64,000 bases of DNA from Flavicella sp963932955 (GCA_963932955.1 CAWVRK010000005.1:39470-103469); one strand, 5' to 3'. Positions 1 to 9,997 are shown, numbered from the stretch's first letter. Numbers and translations are program-made. Notes: generated from the sequence alone by a model not told the origin.

Positions 1-467
1 ACACAGACCTATTTGGCAAAAATTTGACACGTAATTTTGACGAGCGAGATGCGCTCGACCAAGAAGCCGTCAATTCTGAAAACAAAGCTGAGAAAGTGAA
101 GGAAGACAAAGAAGTAGCGCTTTACGAAAATGCAATGCCGTGGTCCTTGCGAATGTCCTACTCCAGCACCTATTCCAACAGCAATCGACAAGATGAAATT
201 TCCAACAACACTTTGATGTTTTCAGGAGACATTGAACTGACGCCCAAATGGAAGGTGGGCGCCTCTTCAGGGTACGATATTAAAAACCATGGATTCACCT
301 ACACGCAACTTCGTTTTTCGAGAGATCTGGATAGTTGGAAGTTGAATTTCAATTGGGTGCCCTTCGGCAGGAGGACATCGTATTATTTCTTTATCGGAGT
401 AAAATCGGCTTTCTTAAGTGACCTGAAATGGGAAAAAAGAAATGCACCTGACCGGCGTTTATTTTAA
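1..467 (+). CDS. lptD: LptD-like LPS assembly protein, C-terminal end (partial)
   Basis: The reading frame is open to the left edge (first full codon at base 3), so only about the last 154 residues are present. Alternating beta-strand sequence with aromatic girdles (WSLRMSYSSTYSNS, WKVGASSGYDI, WKLNFNWVPFGRRTSYYFFIGVKS) is typical of the last strands of an outer-membrane barrel. It resembles the end of the Bacteroidota LPS-assembly protein LptD, which inserts lipopolysaccharide into the outer leaflet. It is followed after 78 bases by serB on the same strand. The assignment rests on recognition of the C-terminal repeat pattern only; another large barrel protein is possible. Confidence 0.7.
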   Translation, partial: TDLFGKNLTRNFDERDALDQEAVNSENKAEKVKEDKEVALYENAMPWSLRMSYSSTYSNSNRQDEISNNTLMFSGDIELTPKWKVGASSGYDIKNHGFTYTQLRFSRDLDSWKLNFNWVPFGRRTSYYFFIGVKSAFLSDLKWEKRNAPDRRLF

Positions 468-545
468 CTGAAAAAAGGACTTTATTATTTTTTTTTACCA
501 ATAAGATTAAGCAATTTTACAGCTGCAAACAAATACACTATTGAC

Positions 546-1769
546 ATGGAAAATGAGATCATTTTACTGAATGTTTCTGGACAAGACAAGCCGGGACTTA
601 CCTCGAGTTTGACAAAAGCATTGACCGAATACGGTGCCAAAATTTTAGACATCGGACAGGCCAACATCCACAATACTTTGTCTTTGGGGATTTTGTTTGA
701 AATCAAGAAAAATTCGAGTTCCGCACCGGTTTTGAAAGACCTATTGTTCAAATCCTACGAATTGGGAATAAATGCTAAATTCACGCCTGTTTCCATCGAA
801 GAATACGAAGAATGGGTATCCTCCCAAGGTAAAAACAGGTATATCATCACATTGTTGGGTGAAAAGTTAGATGCCGAACAAATCTCTGCAGTGACCAGTG
901 TGATTTCTGACATCAATTTGAACATTGATGCGATCAAACGCTTGACAGGTCGTATTTCTTTGGTGAAAAAAGAGGCATACCAAAGAGCCTCTATCCAATT
1001 ATCTGTTCGAGGAGAGATCAAAGACAAAAGCTATGTGACGGCAAAACTTATGGAGATTTCTCACGATTTGGATGTTGACATCGCTTTTCAAGAAGACAAT
1101 ATTTTCCGACGCAACAGACGCTTGGTTTGTTTTGACATGGATTCTACCCTGATTCAAGCAGAAGTCATCGACAAATTGGCAGAATTGGCCGGTGTGGGAG
1201 ACGAAGTGAAAGCAATCACCGAATCTGCCATGCAAGGTGAAATTGATTTTAACGAAAGTTTTAAAAGACGCATGAGCTTGTTAAAAGGATTGAGCGAAGA
1301 TGTGCTGCAAGAAGTTGCAGAAAACCTGCCCATCACCAAAGGAGCGCATCGATTGATTTCCACTTTGAAAAGCTACGGTTTTAAAACAGCCATTTTATCC
1401 GGAGGATTTACCTATTTTGGAAAATACCTCCAAAAAGAACTAGGCATTGACTATGTGCATGCCAACCAACTAGAAATCAAAGACGGTGTTTTAACTGGGG
1501 GCTATCTCGGAGAAATCGTAGACGGAAATAAAAAGGCTGAATACCTGAAAGAAATTGCCGAAAAAGAAGGCATCGATATCAATCAGACGATTGCGGTTGG
1601 TGATGGTGCAAACGATTTGCCAATGATTGATTTGGCCGGCTTGGGAATTGCTTTTCACGCCAAACCGAAAGTCAAAGAAAATGCGCAAAGTTCGATTTCC
1701 AGCATTGGACTGGATGGAGTACTGTATTTGTTGGGCTACCACGACAGGCATATTGACCTGATCGACTAA
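546..1769 (+). CDS. serB: Phosphoserine phosphatase SerB with N-terminal ACT domains
   Basis: Hydrolyses O-phosphoserine to serine, the last step of serine synthesis, in the cytoplasm. The first ~170 residues hold two ACT-like regulatory domains, starting LLNVSGQDKPGLTSSL. The HAD catalytic core follows: motif I CFDMDSTLI with the nucleophile Asp197 and acid Asp199, the conserved ILSGGF motif, and the metal-binding GDGANDLPM motif. At 407 residues it has the length of the ACT-fused SerB form. The ACT domains suggest allosteric control by serine or another amino acid. A RidA-family gene follows 32 bases downstream and may share its transcript. Confidence 0.93.
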   Translation: MENEIILLNVSGQDKPGLTSSLTKALTEYGAKILDIGQANIHNTLSLGILFEIKKNSSSAPVLKDLLFKSYELGINAKFTPVSIEEYEEWVSSQGKNRYIITLLGEKLDAEQISAVTSVISDINLNIDAIKRLTGRISLVKKEAYQRASIQLSVRGEIKDKSYVTAKLMEISHDLDVDIAFQEDNIFRRNRRLVCFDMDSTLIQAEVIDKLAELAGVGDEVKAITESAMQGEIDFNESFKRRMSLLKGLSEDVLQEVAENLPITKGAHRLISTLKSYGFKTAILSGGFTYFGKYLQKELGIDYVHANQLEIKDGVLTGGYLGEIVDGNKKAEYLKEIAEKEGIDINQTIAVGDGANDLPMIDLAGLGIAFHAKPKVKENAQSSISSIGLDGVLYLLGYHDRHIDLID

Positions 1770-1801
1770 TTCTCCTCTTGGATTTTAAAATCGAAAATCT
1801 C

Positions 1802-2182
1802 ATGAAAAACGTTGTGAAAACAAACAAAGCTCCTGAACCAATTGGTCCTTACAACCAAGCCATTCTCAGCAACGGAACCTTGTATATTTCTGGGCAAATC
1901 GCGATCGATTCGGGTACTGGAATTCAAATCCATGACGACATCAAGGCAGAGACCCATCAAGTCATGCAAAATCTAGGCGCTATCTTGAAAGCGGCTGGAA
2001 TGGGATTCGAACAAGTAGTAAAATCCTCAATTTTTATTGTTGACATGGAAGATTTCAGCAGCGTCAACGAAGTGTATGGACAATTTTTTGATGAAGACAA
2101 AGCGCCTGCAAGAGAAACGGTTGCCGTTTCAAAACTTCCAAAAAATGCAGGGGTAGAAATCTCCATGATTGCTGTCCTCTAA
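1802..2182 (+). CDS. ridA: RidA family enamine/imine deaminase
   Basis: A 126-residue Rid protein. The family hydrolyses reactive 2-aminoacrylate and related imines released by PLP enzymes acting on serine or threonine. Family signatures are present: APEPIGPYNQAI near the N terminus, LYISGQI, and PARETVAVSKLP with the conserved arginine, followed by VEISMIAVL at the end. I chose the ATG at 1802 because it gives the family length; the open frame extends 24 bases upstream to a TTG. Its position behind serB, which makes serine, fits a role in dealing with serine-derived enamines, but this link is inference. Confidence 0.93.
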   Translation: MKNVVKTNKAPEPIGPYNQAILSNGTLYISGQIAIDSGTGIQIHDDIKAETHQVMQNLGAILKAAGMGFEQVVKSSIFIVDMEDFSSVNEVYGQFFDEDKAPARETVAVSKLPKNAGVEISMIAVL

Positions 2183-2291
2183 AAGACTTCTCAATCTCTT
2201 TCTTTTACTGAGAAAAAATCATCCGAAAGGTTTCACTCAAAGGATTGCATCAACAAACTCGCCGTTCTGTTTATACTTCTAGCTGTGTGCC

Positions 2292-2327
2292 AAAAAAATA
2301 TCCCGTTTCGAAATCGAAACGGGATAT
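2292..2327 (-). terminator. Intrinsic terminator after gap
   Basis: A perfect inverted repeat of 14 bases (2298-2311 with 2314-2327) contains the core CCCGTTTCG. On the minus strand it is followed by a run of seven T (complement of the A run at 2292-2298). It lies just after the stop of the minus-strand gap gene and ends the pfkA-gap transcript. Confidence 0.9.
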
Positions 2328-2350
2328 CTTATATACAATAAAGCGTTTCT

Positions 2351-3346
2351 TTACAGAGACGCAGAATATTCGATCAAATCAACAATTTTTGTAGAGTATC
2401 CGATCTCATTGTCGTACCATGCAACCACTTTTACAAAGTTGTCAGTCAAAGCAATTCCTGCATTGGCATCAAAAATAGAAGTTCTTGTATCTCCGACAAA
2501 ATCTTGAGAAACTACCAAATCTTCTGTGTATCCTAAGACTCCCGCCATTTCGTTTTCAGAAGCATTTTTCATCGCTGCTTTTATGTCTTCGTAGCTCGCT
2601 GCTTTTTCCAATTTCACAGTCAAATCAACAACAGACACATCCATTGTAGGGATGCGGAATGCCATTCCTGTTAATTTTCCATTCAATTCAGGAATTACTT
2701 TTCCAACTGCTTTTGCAGCTCCTGTTGAGGAAGGAATGATGTTGTGCAATGCCGAACGTCCACCTCTCCAATCTTTCATAGAAGGCCCGTCAACTGTTTT
2801 TTGAGTTGCAGTAGCTGCATGAACCGTTGTCATCAACCCTTCTGAAATTCCAAAGTTGTCATTCAATACTTTTGCAATCGGTGACAAACAGTTTGTGGTA
2901 CAAGATGCATTAGAAAAGATGGCATCGTCTGCTTTCAACTCTTGGTTGTTTACGCCCATGACAAACATCGGTGCATCGGGTGATGGTGCAGAGATCACTA
3001 CTTTTTTGGCGCCTCCTTCAATGTGCAAGGCTGCTTTTTCTTTTGTCGTAAAAAATCCGGTAGACTCAATTATGTATTCAGCACCTACTTCGTCCCACTT
3101 TAAGTCTACTGGATTGCGCTCAGCAGTGATGCGGATTTCACTTCCGTTGACGATTAATTTTCCGTCTACTACTTCAACAGTACCGTTAAAAGCTCCGTGA
3201 ACAGAGTCGTACTTAAGCATGTATGCCAAATAATCTACATCTAACAAATCGTTGATTCCAACAACTTGTACATTTTCTCTTGCCATTGCAGACCTGAAAG
3301 CAAACCTTCCAATTCTACCGAATCCATTAATTCCAATTTTAATCAT
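2351..3346 (-). CDS. gap: Glyceraldehyde-3-phosphate dehydrogenase, type I
   Basis: Oxidises and phosphorylates glyceraldehyde-3-phosphate to 1,3-bisphosphoglycerate with NAD in glycolysis. It starts with the Rossmann motif INGFGRIGR and carries the active site SNASCTTNCLSP with nucleophile Cys149. NDLLDVDYLAYMLKYDSVHG is the usual cofactor and substrate loop, and WYDNEIGYS lies near the end. The length of 331 residues is standard. It lies 27 bases downstream of pfkA on the same strand, so the two form a glycolytic operon ended by the hairpin at 2292-2327. Confidence 0.97.
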   Translation of the reverse strand: MIKIGINGFGRIGRFAFRSAMARENVQVVGINDLLDVDYLAYMLKYDSVHGAFNGTVEVVDGKLIVNGSEIRITAERNPVDLKWDEVGAEYIIESTGFFTTKEKAALHIEGGAKKVVISAPSPDAPMFVMGVNNQELKADDAIFSNASCTTNCLSPIAKVLNDNFGISEGLMTTVHAATATQKTVDGPSMKDWRGGRSALHNIIPSSTGAAKAVGKVIPELNGKLTGMAFRIPTMDVSVVDLTVKLEKAASYEDIKAAMKNASENEMAGVLGYTEDLVVSQDFVGDTRTSIFDANAGIALTDNFVKVVAWYDNEIGYSTKIVDLIEYSASL

Positions 3347-3373
3347 GTTACCTGTATTTAATTTAGTTTTTGT

Positions 3374-4360
3374 TTATATTGAGATGATGTCTGACACACG
3401 CATCAATTCTTGATCGATGTTGTGGTGTTCTTTTACCGCTTTGTCTAGTGCCGTATATTGGATTTGGTTGTTCACAAAACCAACCATCAAGTTGGATGCT
3501 CCAGACAATAGGAGTTCTACAGCGCTGACACCATAACGACTTGCCAATACACGGTCAAAGCAGCTCGGAGCACCTCCTCGTTGCATGTGTCCAAGTACGG
3601 ATACACGTACGTCGTACTCTGGAAGGTTTTCTTCCACATACTCTGCCAGTTCAAAAGTGTTCTTTCCTGTCTTTTCACCTTCAGCAACGACTACGATGCT
3701 TGATGTTTTACCAGCTTCCTTGCTTTTTACCAAGGATTCTAACATTTTGTCCAAACCGATGTTTTCTTCCGGTATTAGGATTTCTTCAGCTCCTGCTCCA
3801 ATTCCTGCATTCAGTGCAATAAACCCGGAGTCTCGACCCATCACTTCAACAAAAAACAAGCGGTTGTGTGAAGAAGCCGTATCTCTAATTTTGTCAATAG
3901 CTTCTACCACTGTATTGAGGGCTGTATCATAACCCAAGGTGTACTGAGTTCCGAAAATGTCATTGTCAATGGTACAAGGAATCCCAATGATTGGAAAATT
4001 GAACTCTTGATTGAAAATCATTCCTCCTGTAAAAGTTCCGTCTCCTCCAATAACAATCAAGCCTTCGATGCCTTCTGCTATGAGATTGGCATGTGCTTTC
4101 GCCCTGCCCTCTGGAGTTCGAAACTCCGTAGAACGGGCAGACAGCAGCATGGTGCCGCCTTTGTTGATGATGTTGTGCACACTTCTGGCGTTCAATTCAA
4201 CAAAGTTAGCTTCGATCATTCCTTGGTAGCCTTGGTAAATACCAATGCAGGTTACATCGTAATATGCACTCGTTCTAACGACTGCTCTTATGGCCGCATT
4301 CATACCAGGAGAGTCTCCTCCGGATGTCATGACAGCTATCTTTTTTAGTTTTGTATTCAT
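3374..4360 (-). CDS. pfkA: 6-phosphofructokinase
   Basis: Phosphorylates fructose-6-phosphate to fructose-1,6-bisphosphate, the committed step of glycolysis. It shows GGDSPGMNAAIR for nucleotide binding, GGDGTFTGG, the catalytic TIDND (Asp132) and MGRDSGFIA. The Gly of GGDG marks an ATP-type enzyme. The residue before TIDND, which is Gly in ATP enzymes and Lys in pyrophosphate enzymes, is Cys129 here (GIPCTIDND). The length of 328 residues is standard for the short bacterial form. It is first in an operon with gap. The 245 bases upstream hold no recognisable gene. Confidence 0.95.
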   Translation of the reverse strand: MNTKLKKIAVMTSGGDSPGMNAAIRAVVRTSAYYDVTCIGIYQGYQGMIEANFVELNARSVHNIINKGGTMLLSARSTEFRTPEGRAKAHANLIAEGIEGLIVIGGDGTFTGGMIFNQEFNFPIIGIPCTIDNDIFGTQYTLGYDTALNTVVEAIDKIRDTASSHNRLFFVEVMGRDSGFIALNAGIGAGAEEILIPEENIGLDKMLESLVKSKEAGKTSSIVVVAEGEKTGKNTFELAEYVEENLPEYDVRVSVLGHMQRGGAPSCFDRVLASRYGVSAVELLLSGASNLMVGFVNNQIQYTALDKAVKEHHNIDQELMRVSDIISI

Positions 4361-4605
4361 GTGTTCAAATATCGCATAAAATTACTGTTAATTTGAATTG
4401 GTTCTCGTATATAATTATTTTTTTACGAAAACGTTTTCAGTCGTTTCTCCCCTATAAATAAAGGGATGAAAGGACGCTAAACAAACAAATCAAATCTTCT
4501 GACTTTTTAAAACCTGATAAAAATAGGTTTCTTTCAGGACACTTCATTCGTTTTTACTGTTAAAAAAACATTCTTATAAATGAGGACTGTCACTTTTTTT
4601 TAAAA

Positions 4606-5514
4606 CTAGTGCCATAAATTTTTAGGGTAGATGTCTTCTTTTTTCAAACGTGCCACTTCTTGAACGACAGAAGCGCGGTCTTCTGCATAGGTCACTCCCA
4701 TCCATTTGGCATCAGAAGTCAAAACCTTGACTTTGCCCAATTTGGATTCAAGAATTTTATTGACAACTGAAGGGATGAAAAATTCACTTTTCAATTCAAA
4801 AGATCTTTCTTTTAAAAAAAGGTGAAACGCTTCTGCTACAACTTTTAAATATTTGGGCGTAAAACCCCAAAAATTCATCGATACTACGGTGTTTTCTGAC
4901 ATTGAAACCAGCGCTCCACTTTCATCTTTACGTAGAATTTTACCGCCAACTCTTTCTATGTGAAGTCGCTCTGTAATCTCTATCAATTCGTTAGCATTGT
5001 TTACAAAACACTCACCACGTGAAACAAAACCATTGTCAGAAAGTGTGTTTTTTAGATTGTAGCCAACCATACACATATCGTAAGAATCTGCGTCTAAAGA
5101 ATCCAATTCTTGAGTCATGGTTTGAAAAGCACCTCTGCTGTAAAAGTCATCTCCGTTGATCACACAAAAATTACCAGCAATCTCCTCTTGCGCCATTAAA
5201 GTAGCGTGTCCTGTCCCCCATGGCTTGACTCTGTCCGGATGCACCTCATAACCAGAAGGAATTTTGTGTAGCTCTTGAAAGACATAAGCAACTTCGATTT
5301 TACCTTTTAATTTTTCATCAAAATTCTGAACAAAGCGTTCTTTGAATTCCTCTCGAATGATAAATACCACCTTCGAAAACCCTGCATCTATGGCATCGTA
5401 AAGAGAAAAATCTATGATGGTATCTCCTTCATCCGACATTGCGTCCAATTGTTTCAACCCTCCATAACGACTCCCCATTCCGGCAGCCAATACAACTAAT
5501 GTGTGTTTTTTCAT
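4606..5514 (-). CDS. Sugar-phosphate nucleotidyltransferase family protein
   Basis: It starts VVLAAGMGSRYGGLKQ, the nucleotide-binding signature of NDP-sugar pyrophosphorylases, and has INGDDFYSRGAF for metal and sugar binding about 110 residues in. The length of 302 residues matches the cytoplasmic enzymes that make UDP-, dTDP- or CDP-sugars from a nucleotide triphosphate and a sugar-1-phosphate. The family is clear but the nucleotide and sugar are not: no sugar biosynthesis genes are adjacent. It lies upstream of pfkA and downstream of tamB on the same strand, with spacers of 245 and 73 bases. Confidence 0.85.
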   Translation of the reverse strand: MKKHTLVVLAAGMGSRYGGLKQLDAMSDEGDTIIDFSLYDAIDAGFSKVVFIIREEFKERFVQNFDEKLKGKIEVAYVFQELHKIPSGYEVHPDRVKPWGTGHATLMAQEEIAGNFCVINGDDFYSRGAFQTMTQELDSLDADSYDMCMVGYNLKNTLSDNGFVSRGECFVNNANELIEITERLHIERVGGKILRKDESGALVSMSENTVVSMNFWGFTPKYLKVVAEAFHLFLKERSFELKSEFFIPSVVNKILESKLGKVKVLTSDAKWMGVTYAEDRASVVQEVARLKKEDIYPKNLWH

Positions 5515-5587
5515 GCTGTAAATATCTATTTTTCTTTGATCTTAAATAACTCTTATAAAATGTTTTCTCTCCCCTAACAGGACACTC

Positions 5588-8500
5588 CTACAAGTGAGTC
5601 GGAACAACCAAAATCAAATCCTCTGAGATGGAATTTGTGCTTTTATTTTCAAAAGTATTCCTTTTTTTCCCTTTCAGACCCAATTTTTGAAACATTTCTC
5701 TTAGGTTGTCAAAATCAATCTGATAGGTCAAACCAAGACCCTGGGTATACCCTTCTTCTTCTTCAGAATACTGAATCTCATTTTGTCGGTTGAAAATTGT
5801 CCAGCGCAACTTTCCTGCTTCGTCAACCAAAAACTCTACTTTCACTTCTCCAATGATCGTGGACTGTGTTTTTGCCCCAACAGGAACTCCCAGTTTTCCA
5901 TTGATCAAAATACGATCGTTGATTTGGGTTGCCAAAGAAATGTCTACTAGATCGTCGATATTTTGAGTTTCAACATCACTTTTTTCTCCTGATGTATAGC
6001 CCAAATCGATTTGAAACTTGTCTCCTTTTTTGTTAAAAATATCGGACAAAGCTCCAGATATGATGTCGGAAGTGGTCCCTGAAATGGCAGAATTCCGGTT
6101 GGCCCCTAGATTGTTTTCATTGAAAAAGCTTTTAGAAATCAGCAAGGAAAAGAACTGCCTCATTTTCGTATTGTCGTCATTTTCATTCAATTTAAAATCC
6201 AATTCCGAAGCGACCAAAGAGCTTGAATTTGGAATGACTATGTCAAATTTCTCTGTTGAATTGAATAGTTTTCCTTCTACTTTGGTGACCAAATCGATCG
6301 GAATCTTTCTATTGGTGTTTAAATTGTCTAATAATATTTTTGGATTTGCTTTGACTCGGTGAACGGCTTCCAAGTTCAAATCAGCTCCGAAAGGATCTCC
6401 ATCCCATGAAATAACCCCTCCCTTTCTAACTTCAAAGGGTTTGTTAATGACCCCTCCGTACACAAAATTATAAATCCCATTCTCAATCAAAAAATCTCCA
6501 AACATATTGAACTTTCCCTTGGTATCAATTTCCACCAAAAGATTTCCAGTCCCATTTCCTTTGAGGGAGCTACCAGAAATTCGGTCAATCACAATTTCAG
6601 CTTCTGCAGCTTTGGTCACATCCAAATCAAAGTTCAAAGAAATCCCTTGTATCTTTTTCAAGAGGGAAGCTTTGTCAAAAAAGGGATCGATTTCAGTTGT
6701 TTTTTCAACTGTTTTGAAATGTATCAAATCCGAATTCTGAATGGTTTTTACATCGTTTAGAGGAATGACAAAGCGGGTACCAGAAAGCGTTTTTGCTTTG
6801 ACATCTATTTGCAAATCATTTGTCACTCCTTTGACATTGGCTTCTCCATCAATGATCCCCGTACCATAGAAACTTGCATTTTCGCTGTCTTGAGTATTTA
6901 AAACCAGCAATTTATCTGACCTTAGATTGAGGTCCAATCGCCAATTTCTAAAGCCCGTATGTTGGATGCTCCCCGTCAAAACCCCTTGTGTGTTTGCTTT
7001 GGTGTCTTGCAGTAACAAACGATCAAATACAAAAGATTGCTTGCTCAGACGGATTTTTGGCGCAGCGATAAAATTGTAATCTACATTCAAATAAGGAAAG
7101 GTCAATCCTGCCGCTGACAAGGACAATAACCCATCCATATTTGGATTTCTCAATGGACCTGAAACTTGAAACTGCCCATCGGCAACACCTCGGATATTGG
7201 AGAGTACATTTTTCCCCAAGGGACTAAAGGCGTTCAGTTGAAAAGCATCCAAATCAACGGAGAGATCGATTGTCGGTATTTTGGGAGTCAAATCTACAGT
7301 CCCTTGTGCGTTTAACTTTTTGTAAGAATCGCTGAGCAATTGCAAATCTACACGGTATTTTTTGTAGGAATCTTCTGCTTGTAAATCAAGAGTCAAATCT
7401 CCTTGTGAGGACTCGTTTATACGAAATGCATCAATGCGCATTTTTCCATAGGGCTGGTAGACGCCTTTTTCTTGTTTGAAATGCAGCTTTCCGTTCAAAA
7501 TACCTTCCAAAGAAAGACTGTCTATTTTAGGACTGATAGCAGCCAAACTAACCTTGTCAAAATTGATTTTCAAATCTTTAGCCGTCGCCTCTCTCAAGCT
7601 GCCTTCAAAACTGATGGATTGCTCACCAGAGGAAAATTCAACGGCTTTGAAATTGAAGTACTGCTTTTGCAAATCAAAAATCAATTTGTTTGCCTTGTTG
7701 TTGGTGCTATTGAGGAACCAATCTTTGTCTTTAAAGTGAATTTTTGATTTTTGAAAGCCAATTACAGAATTTTTGTCATCGTCAAAAGCATAATAAAACG
7801 ACAGGTCAAAACGTTCCTTATTTTCTTTTCCACCTGTAAAATCGGCTCTGAAGTACAACGTATCGTTTAGGGTTTTGTTCAAAAGATTCAGATTGCGCAC
7901 TGTATAACCCGGTGTTGTTACTTTCTCAATGGTAAAATTCGTGTTTAAAACCGGATTTTTATTGTCAATTTGCAAGTAAACACTGTCCAAAATAGTGTTG
8001 TAGGCTCTTAATTTAGGCGCTTTTAAAAGCAGTTTTATTTCTTTGTTTTCATCAATTACTTTTCCTTTAAACACACTGCTGGAAGCCAAGTGTACTTGGG
8101 GTAAAAATACAGCGATTATTTCATTGTGTATTTGAAAATCAAATTCAAAAAATTGACCTTTGACACTAAGTTTCACTGGGCTGTAATTTGCAGACATACT
8201 CCCCAAAGCATTCTTGAGCATTGGGCTGATGTCAGCCATCTTAAAAACCCCTTTTACCTGCCCGTCTACAAGGTCTTTCGATTGCACCTGTAAGGTTTTG
8301 ATGCCCGCATCTAAGGAAGCGGATATGTTGAAATCTTTGAATTCAAAAAACTCATGTTCGTTGGTGTAACTTGAATTTGAAAACCTGACATTGCCTTGAA
8401 GCTCGTCCAAAGTATTTCCGCTAAAATCCATACGGATGTCTCCTTTTAAAACCGCAATGCTGTCGCGTTTGAAAAGATTCAACTTGTTGAAATTAGCATG

Positions 8501-9997
8501 CCCAATAGCGGCCTTAAAATCAAATTTATTAACTCGAGAAGAAAAATCTGCCAAACCTTTGAAATCCAATTGAATGTTTGGGTCGTTCACTTGAAGATTT
8601 CCGTTGAATAGTTTGTTTTTAAAAAACCCCTTGACGCGGATTTTTTGATAGGTGTATCCCTTGTACTGATGTTTGGTGACTTTTCCATCGAAAGAAGCAT
8701 TCATATTGGCAAGTGTAAAACCATTTCCTTTTACCAAACCTTCCAAAGAAATCTTTCCAATCAGTGGGTCGTTTATAAATTTTCCCAATTTGAAATTTGA
8801 AATTTTCACCATTCCCGCATAAGAGGCCTCGTCAATGTTTTCAAAATTTTTCAATTTTAATGAGGCAAACGCACTACCCATGTCTGAAATCACGTTCAAA
8901 TCCAAATCGATAAGAGCTTTATCAATTTCCGTTGTACCTTGCAGCGTAAAATTTCCTATTTTTTTCAATTCGGTGGGTATGTTTTTCCCTAATAAATTGG
9001 GCAGAATACGTTTCAACTGTCCATAGTTGGAATCTACCTGCTCCATATCTGCTTTCATGAAAAAAGCAGCGACCCCTCGAAAACTATTTTTAAAATGAAA
9101 ATCTCCTTTAGCAACCAGTTTTTGGTCGGACTGCAGATCAAATTGGGTCAAATTGAAATCGTTGAGCGTGCCCTTGCACTTTGTAGAAAAATGCAAGACA
9201 TCACTTTCTCCAAATCCGGCATACAACCGATTGAGGTCCTGTAAAGAGAGACTGGATTCTTGGAAAGAGGCATCAATACGAACTTTGTTTACAAAGTCTT
9301 TCAAGTCTTTGAGATCGTATTCAAATGTGATATCTGCTTTTAATAAAGAACTTTCTGTTTGCAAATGCAACTGTTTAAAAAGCATTTTGGAAGGAGTGTA
9401 GCGATAGCTTGTCGTAAAATCTTGTATCTCCAATCCATGATTATCAATAAATTGCAGCGCTTTCAAATTTACAGAAATCTCATTTCCTCTCAATTCAAAC
9501 TCTGTCAAATCTCCTTGAATGTTTTTATAAAATGCCAAGGAAGCATCCTTTTCTTTATTTTGATTTGAGATTTCAACATCAATTCCACGAAGCTGGATCT
9601 GATCCGAAGTCAATTGAAAAGGGAGACTTGTTATTTTTTGATTGGGTTTTAGTTTATTTGAAAAAACAGTCAAGTTGTTTTGTCTTTCGCCAGGGTAGGT
9701 GGTCAAATTAAACCTGCCATTTTCCAAAACAACCGTCCCGAGAGATACTTGTTTTTGAAAAATATGGTAGAGGCTGAGCAGGGATGTTTGCATATTGGCA
9801 ACCGCAATCAAAGTGTCGTTGTGATGGTCTTTGATCAAAAGTTCATTCAACTTTATGAGTCCCAAATAAGAGAGGTCAATTTTTTTGACAGTAATTTGAA
9901 CATCTGCCCGCTCTCTAAGAACCCGAGTGGCATAGTTTCCTAATTTGGTTTGCACTCTTGAAAAGGAAAAAAAAGTACTGAGAAGCAAAAGAATCAA
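5588..9997 (-). CDS. tamB: TamB family translocation/assembly module protein
   Basis: A very long envelope protein of at least 1469 residues. One N-terminal membrane anchor (about FLILLLLSTFFSF) is followed by repeated beta-rich AsmA/TamB-type segments. The C-terminal DUF490 region contains blocks such as GDFLIENGIYNFVYGG and ISWDGDPFGADLNLEA. The family bridges the periplasm and serves outer-membrane protein assembly or lipid transport. The start is unresolved: the coding frame runs back to base 10090 with sensible basic residues before the anchor (KLIKQTRKIRVKIL), but it holds no ATG or GTG. The TTG at 9997 cuts into the membrane segment. The gene is divergent from tsaD, with almost no space between them. 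Confidence 0.9.
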   Translation of the reverse strand: MILLLLSTFFSFSRVQTKLGNYATRVLRERADVQITVKKIDLSYLGLIKLNELLIKDHHNDTLIAVANMQTSLLSLYHIFQKQVSLGTVVLENGRFNLTTYPGERQNNLTVFSNKLKPNQKITSLPFQLTSDQIQLRGIDVEISNQNKEKDASLAFYKNIQGDLTEFELRGNEISVNLKALQFIDNHGLEIQDFTTSYRYTPSKMLFKQLHLQTESSLLKADITFEYDLKDLKDFVNKVRIDASFQESSLSLQDLNRLYAGFGESDVLHFSTKCKGTLNDFNLTQFDLQSDQKLVAKGDFHFKNSFRGVAAFFMKADMEQVDSNYGQLKRILPNLLGKNIPTELKKIGNFTLQGTTEIDKALIDLDLNVISDMGSAFASLKLKNFENIDEASYAGMVKISNFKLGKFINDPLIGKISLEGLVKGNGFTLANMNASFDGKVTKHQYKGYTYQKIRVKGFFKNKLFNGNLQVNDPNIQLDFKGLADFSSRVNKFDFKAAIGHANFNKLNLFKRDSIAVLKGDIRMDFSGNTLDELQGNVRFSNSSYTNEHEFFEFKDFNISASLDAGIKTLQVQSKDLVDGQVKGVFKMADISPMLKNALGSMSANYSPVKLSVKGQFFEFDFQIHNEIIAVFLPQVHLASSSVFKGKVIDENKEIKLLLKAPKLRAYNTILDSVYLQIDNKNPVLNTNFTIEKVTTPGYTVRNLNLLNKTLNDTLYFRADFTGGKENKERFDLSFYYAFDDDKNSVIGFQKSKIHFKDKDWFLNSTNNKANKLIFDLQKQYFNFKAVEFSSGEQSISFEGSLREATAKDLKINFDKVSLAAISPKIDSLSLEGILNGKLHFKQEKGVYQPYGKMRIDAFRINESSQGDLTLDLQAEDSYKKYRVDLQLLSDSYKKLNAQGTVDLTPKIPTIDLSVDLDAFQLNAFSPLGKNVLSNIRGVADGQFQVSGPLRNPNMDGLLSLSAAGLTFPYLNVDYNFIAAPKIRLSKQSFVFDRLLLQDTKANTQGVLTGSIQHTGFRNWRLDLNLRSDKLLVLNTQDSENASFYGTGIIDGEANVKGVTNDLQIDVKAKTLSGTRFVIPLNDVKTIQNSDLIHFKTVEKTTEIDPFFDKASLLKKIQGISLNFDLDVTKAAEAEIVIDRISGSSLKGNGTGNLLVEIDTKGKFNMFGDFLIENGIYNFVYGGVINKPFEVRKGGVISWDGDPFGADLNLEAVHRVKANPKILLDNLNTNRKIPIDLVTKVEGKLFNSTEKFDIVIPNSSSLVASELDFKLNENDDNTKMRQFFSLLISKSFFNENNLGANRNSAISGTTSDIISGALSDIFNKKGDKFQIDLGYTSGEKSDVETQNIDDLVDISLATQINDRILINGKLGVPVGAKTQSTIIGEVKVEFLVDEAGKLRWTIFNRQNEIQYSEEEEGYTQGLGLTYQIDFDNLREMFQKLGLKGKKRNTFENKSTNSISEDLILVVPTHL

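Noticed and set aside
4361..4605. Gap of 245 AT-rich bases upstream of pfkA
   Set aside because: No frame, clear TAnnTTTG element in the right direction or stable hairpin was found.
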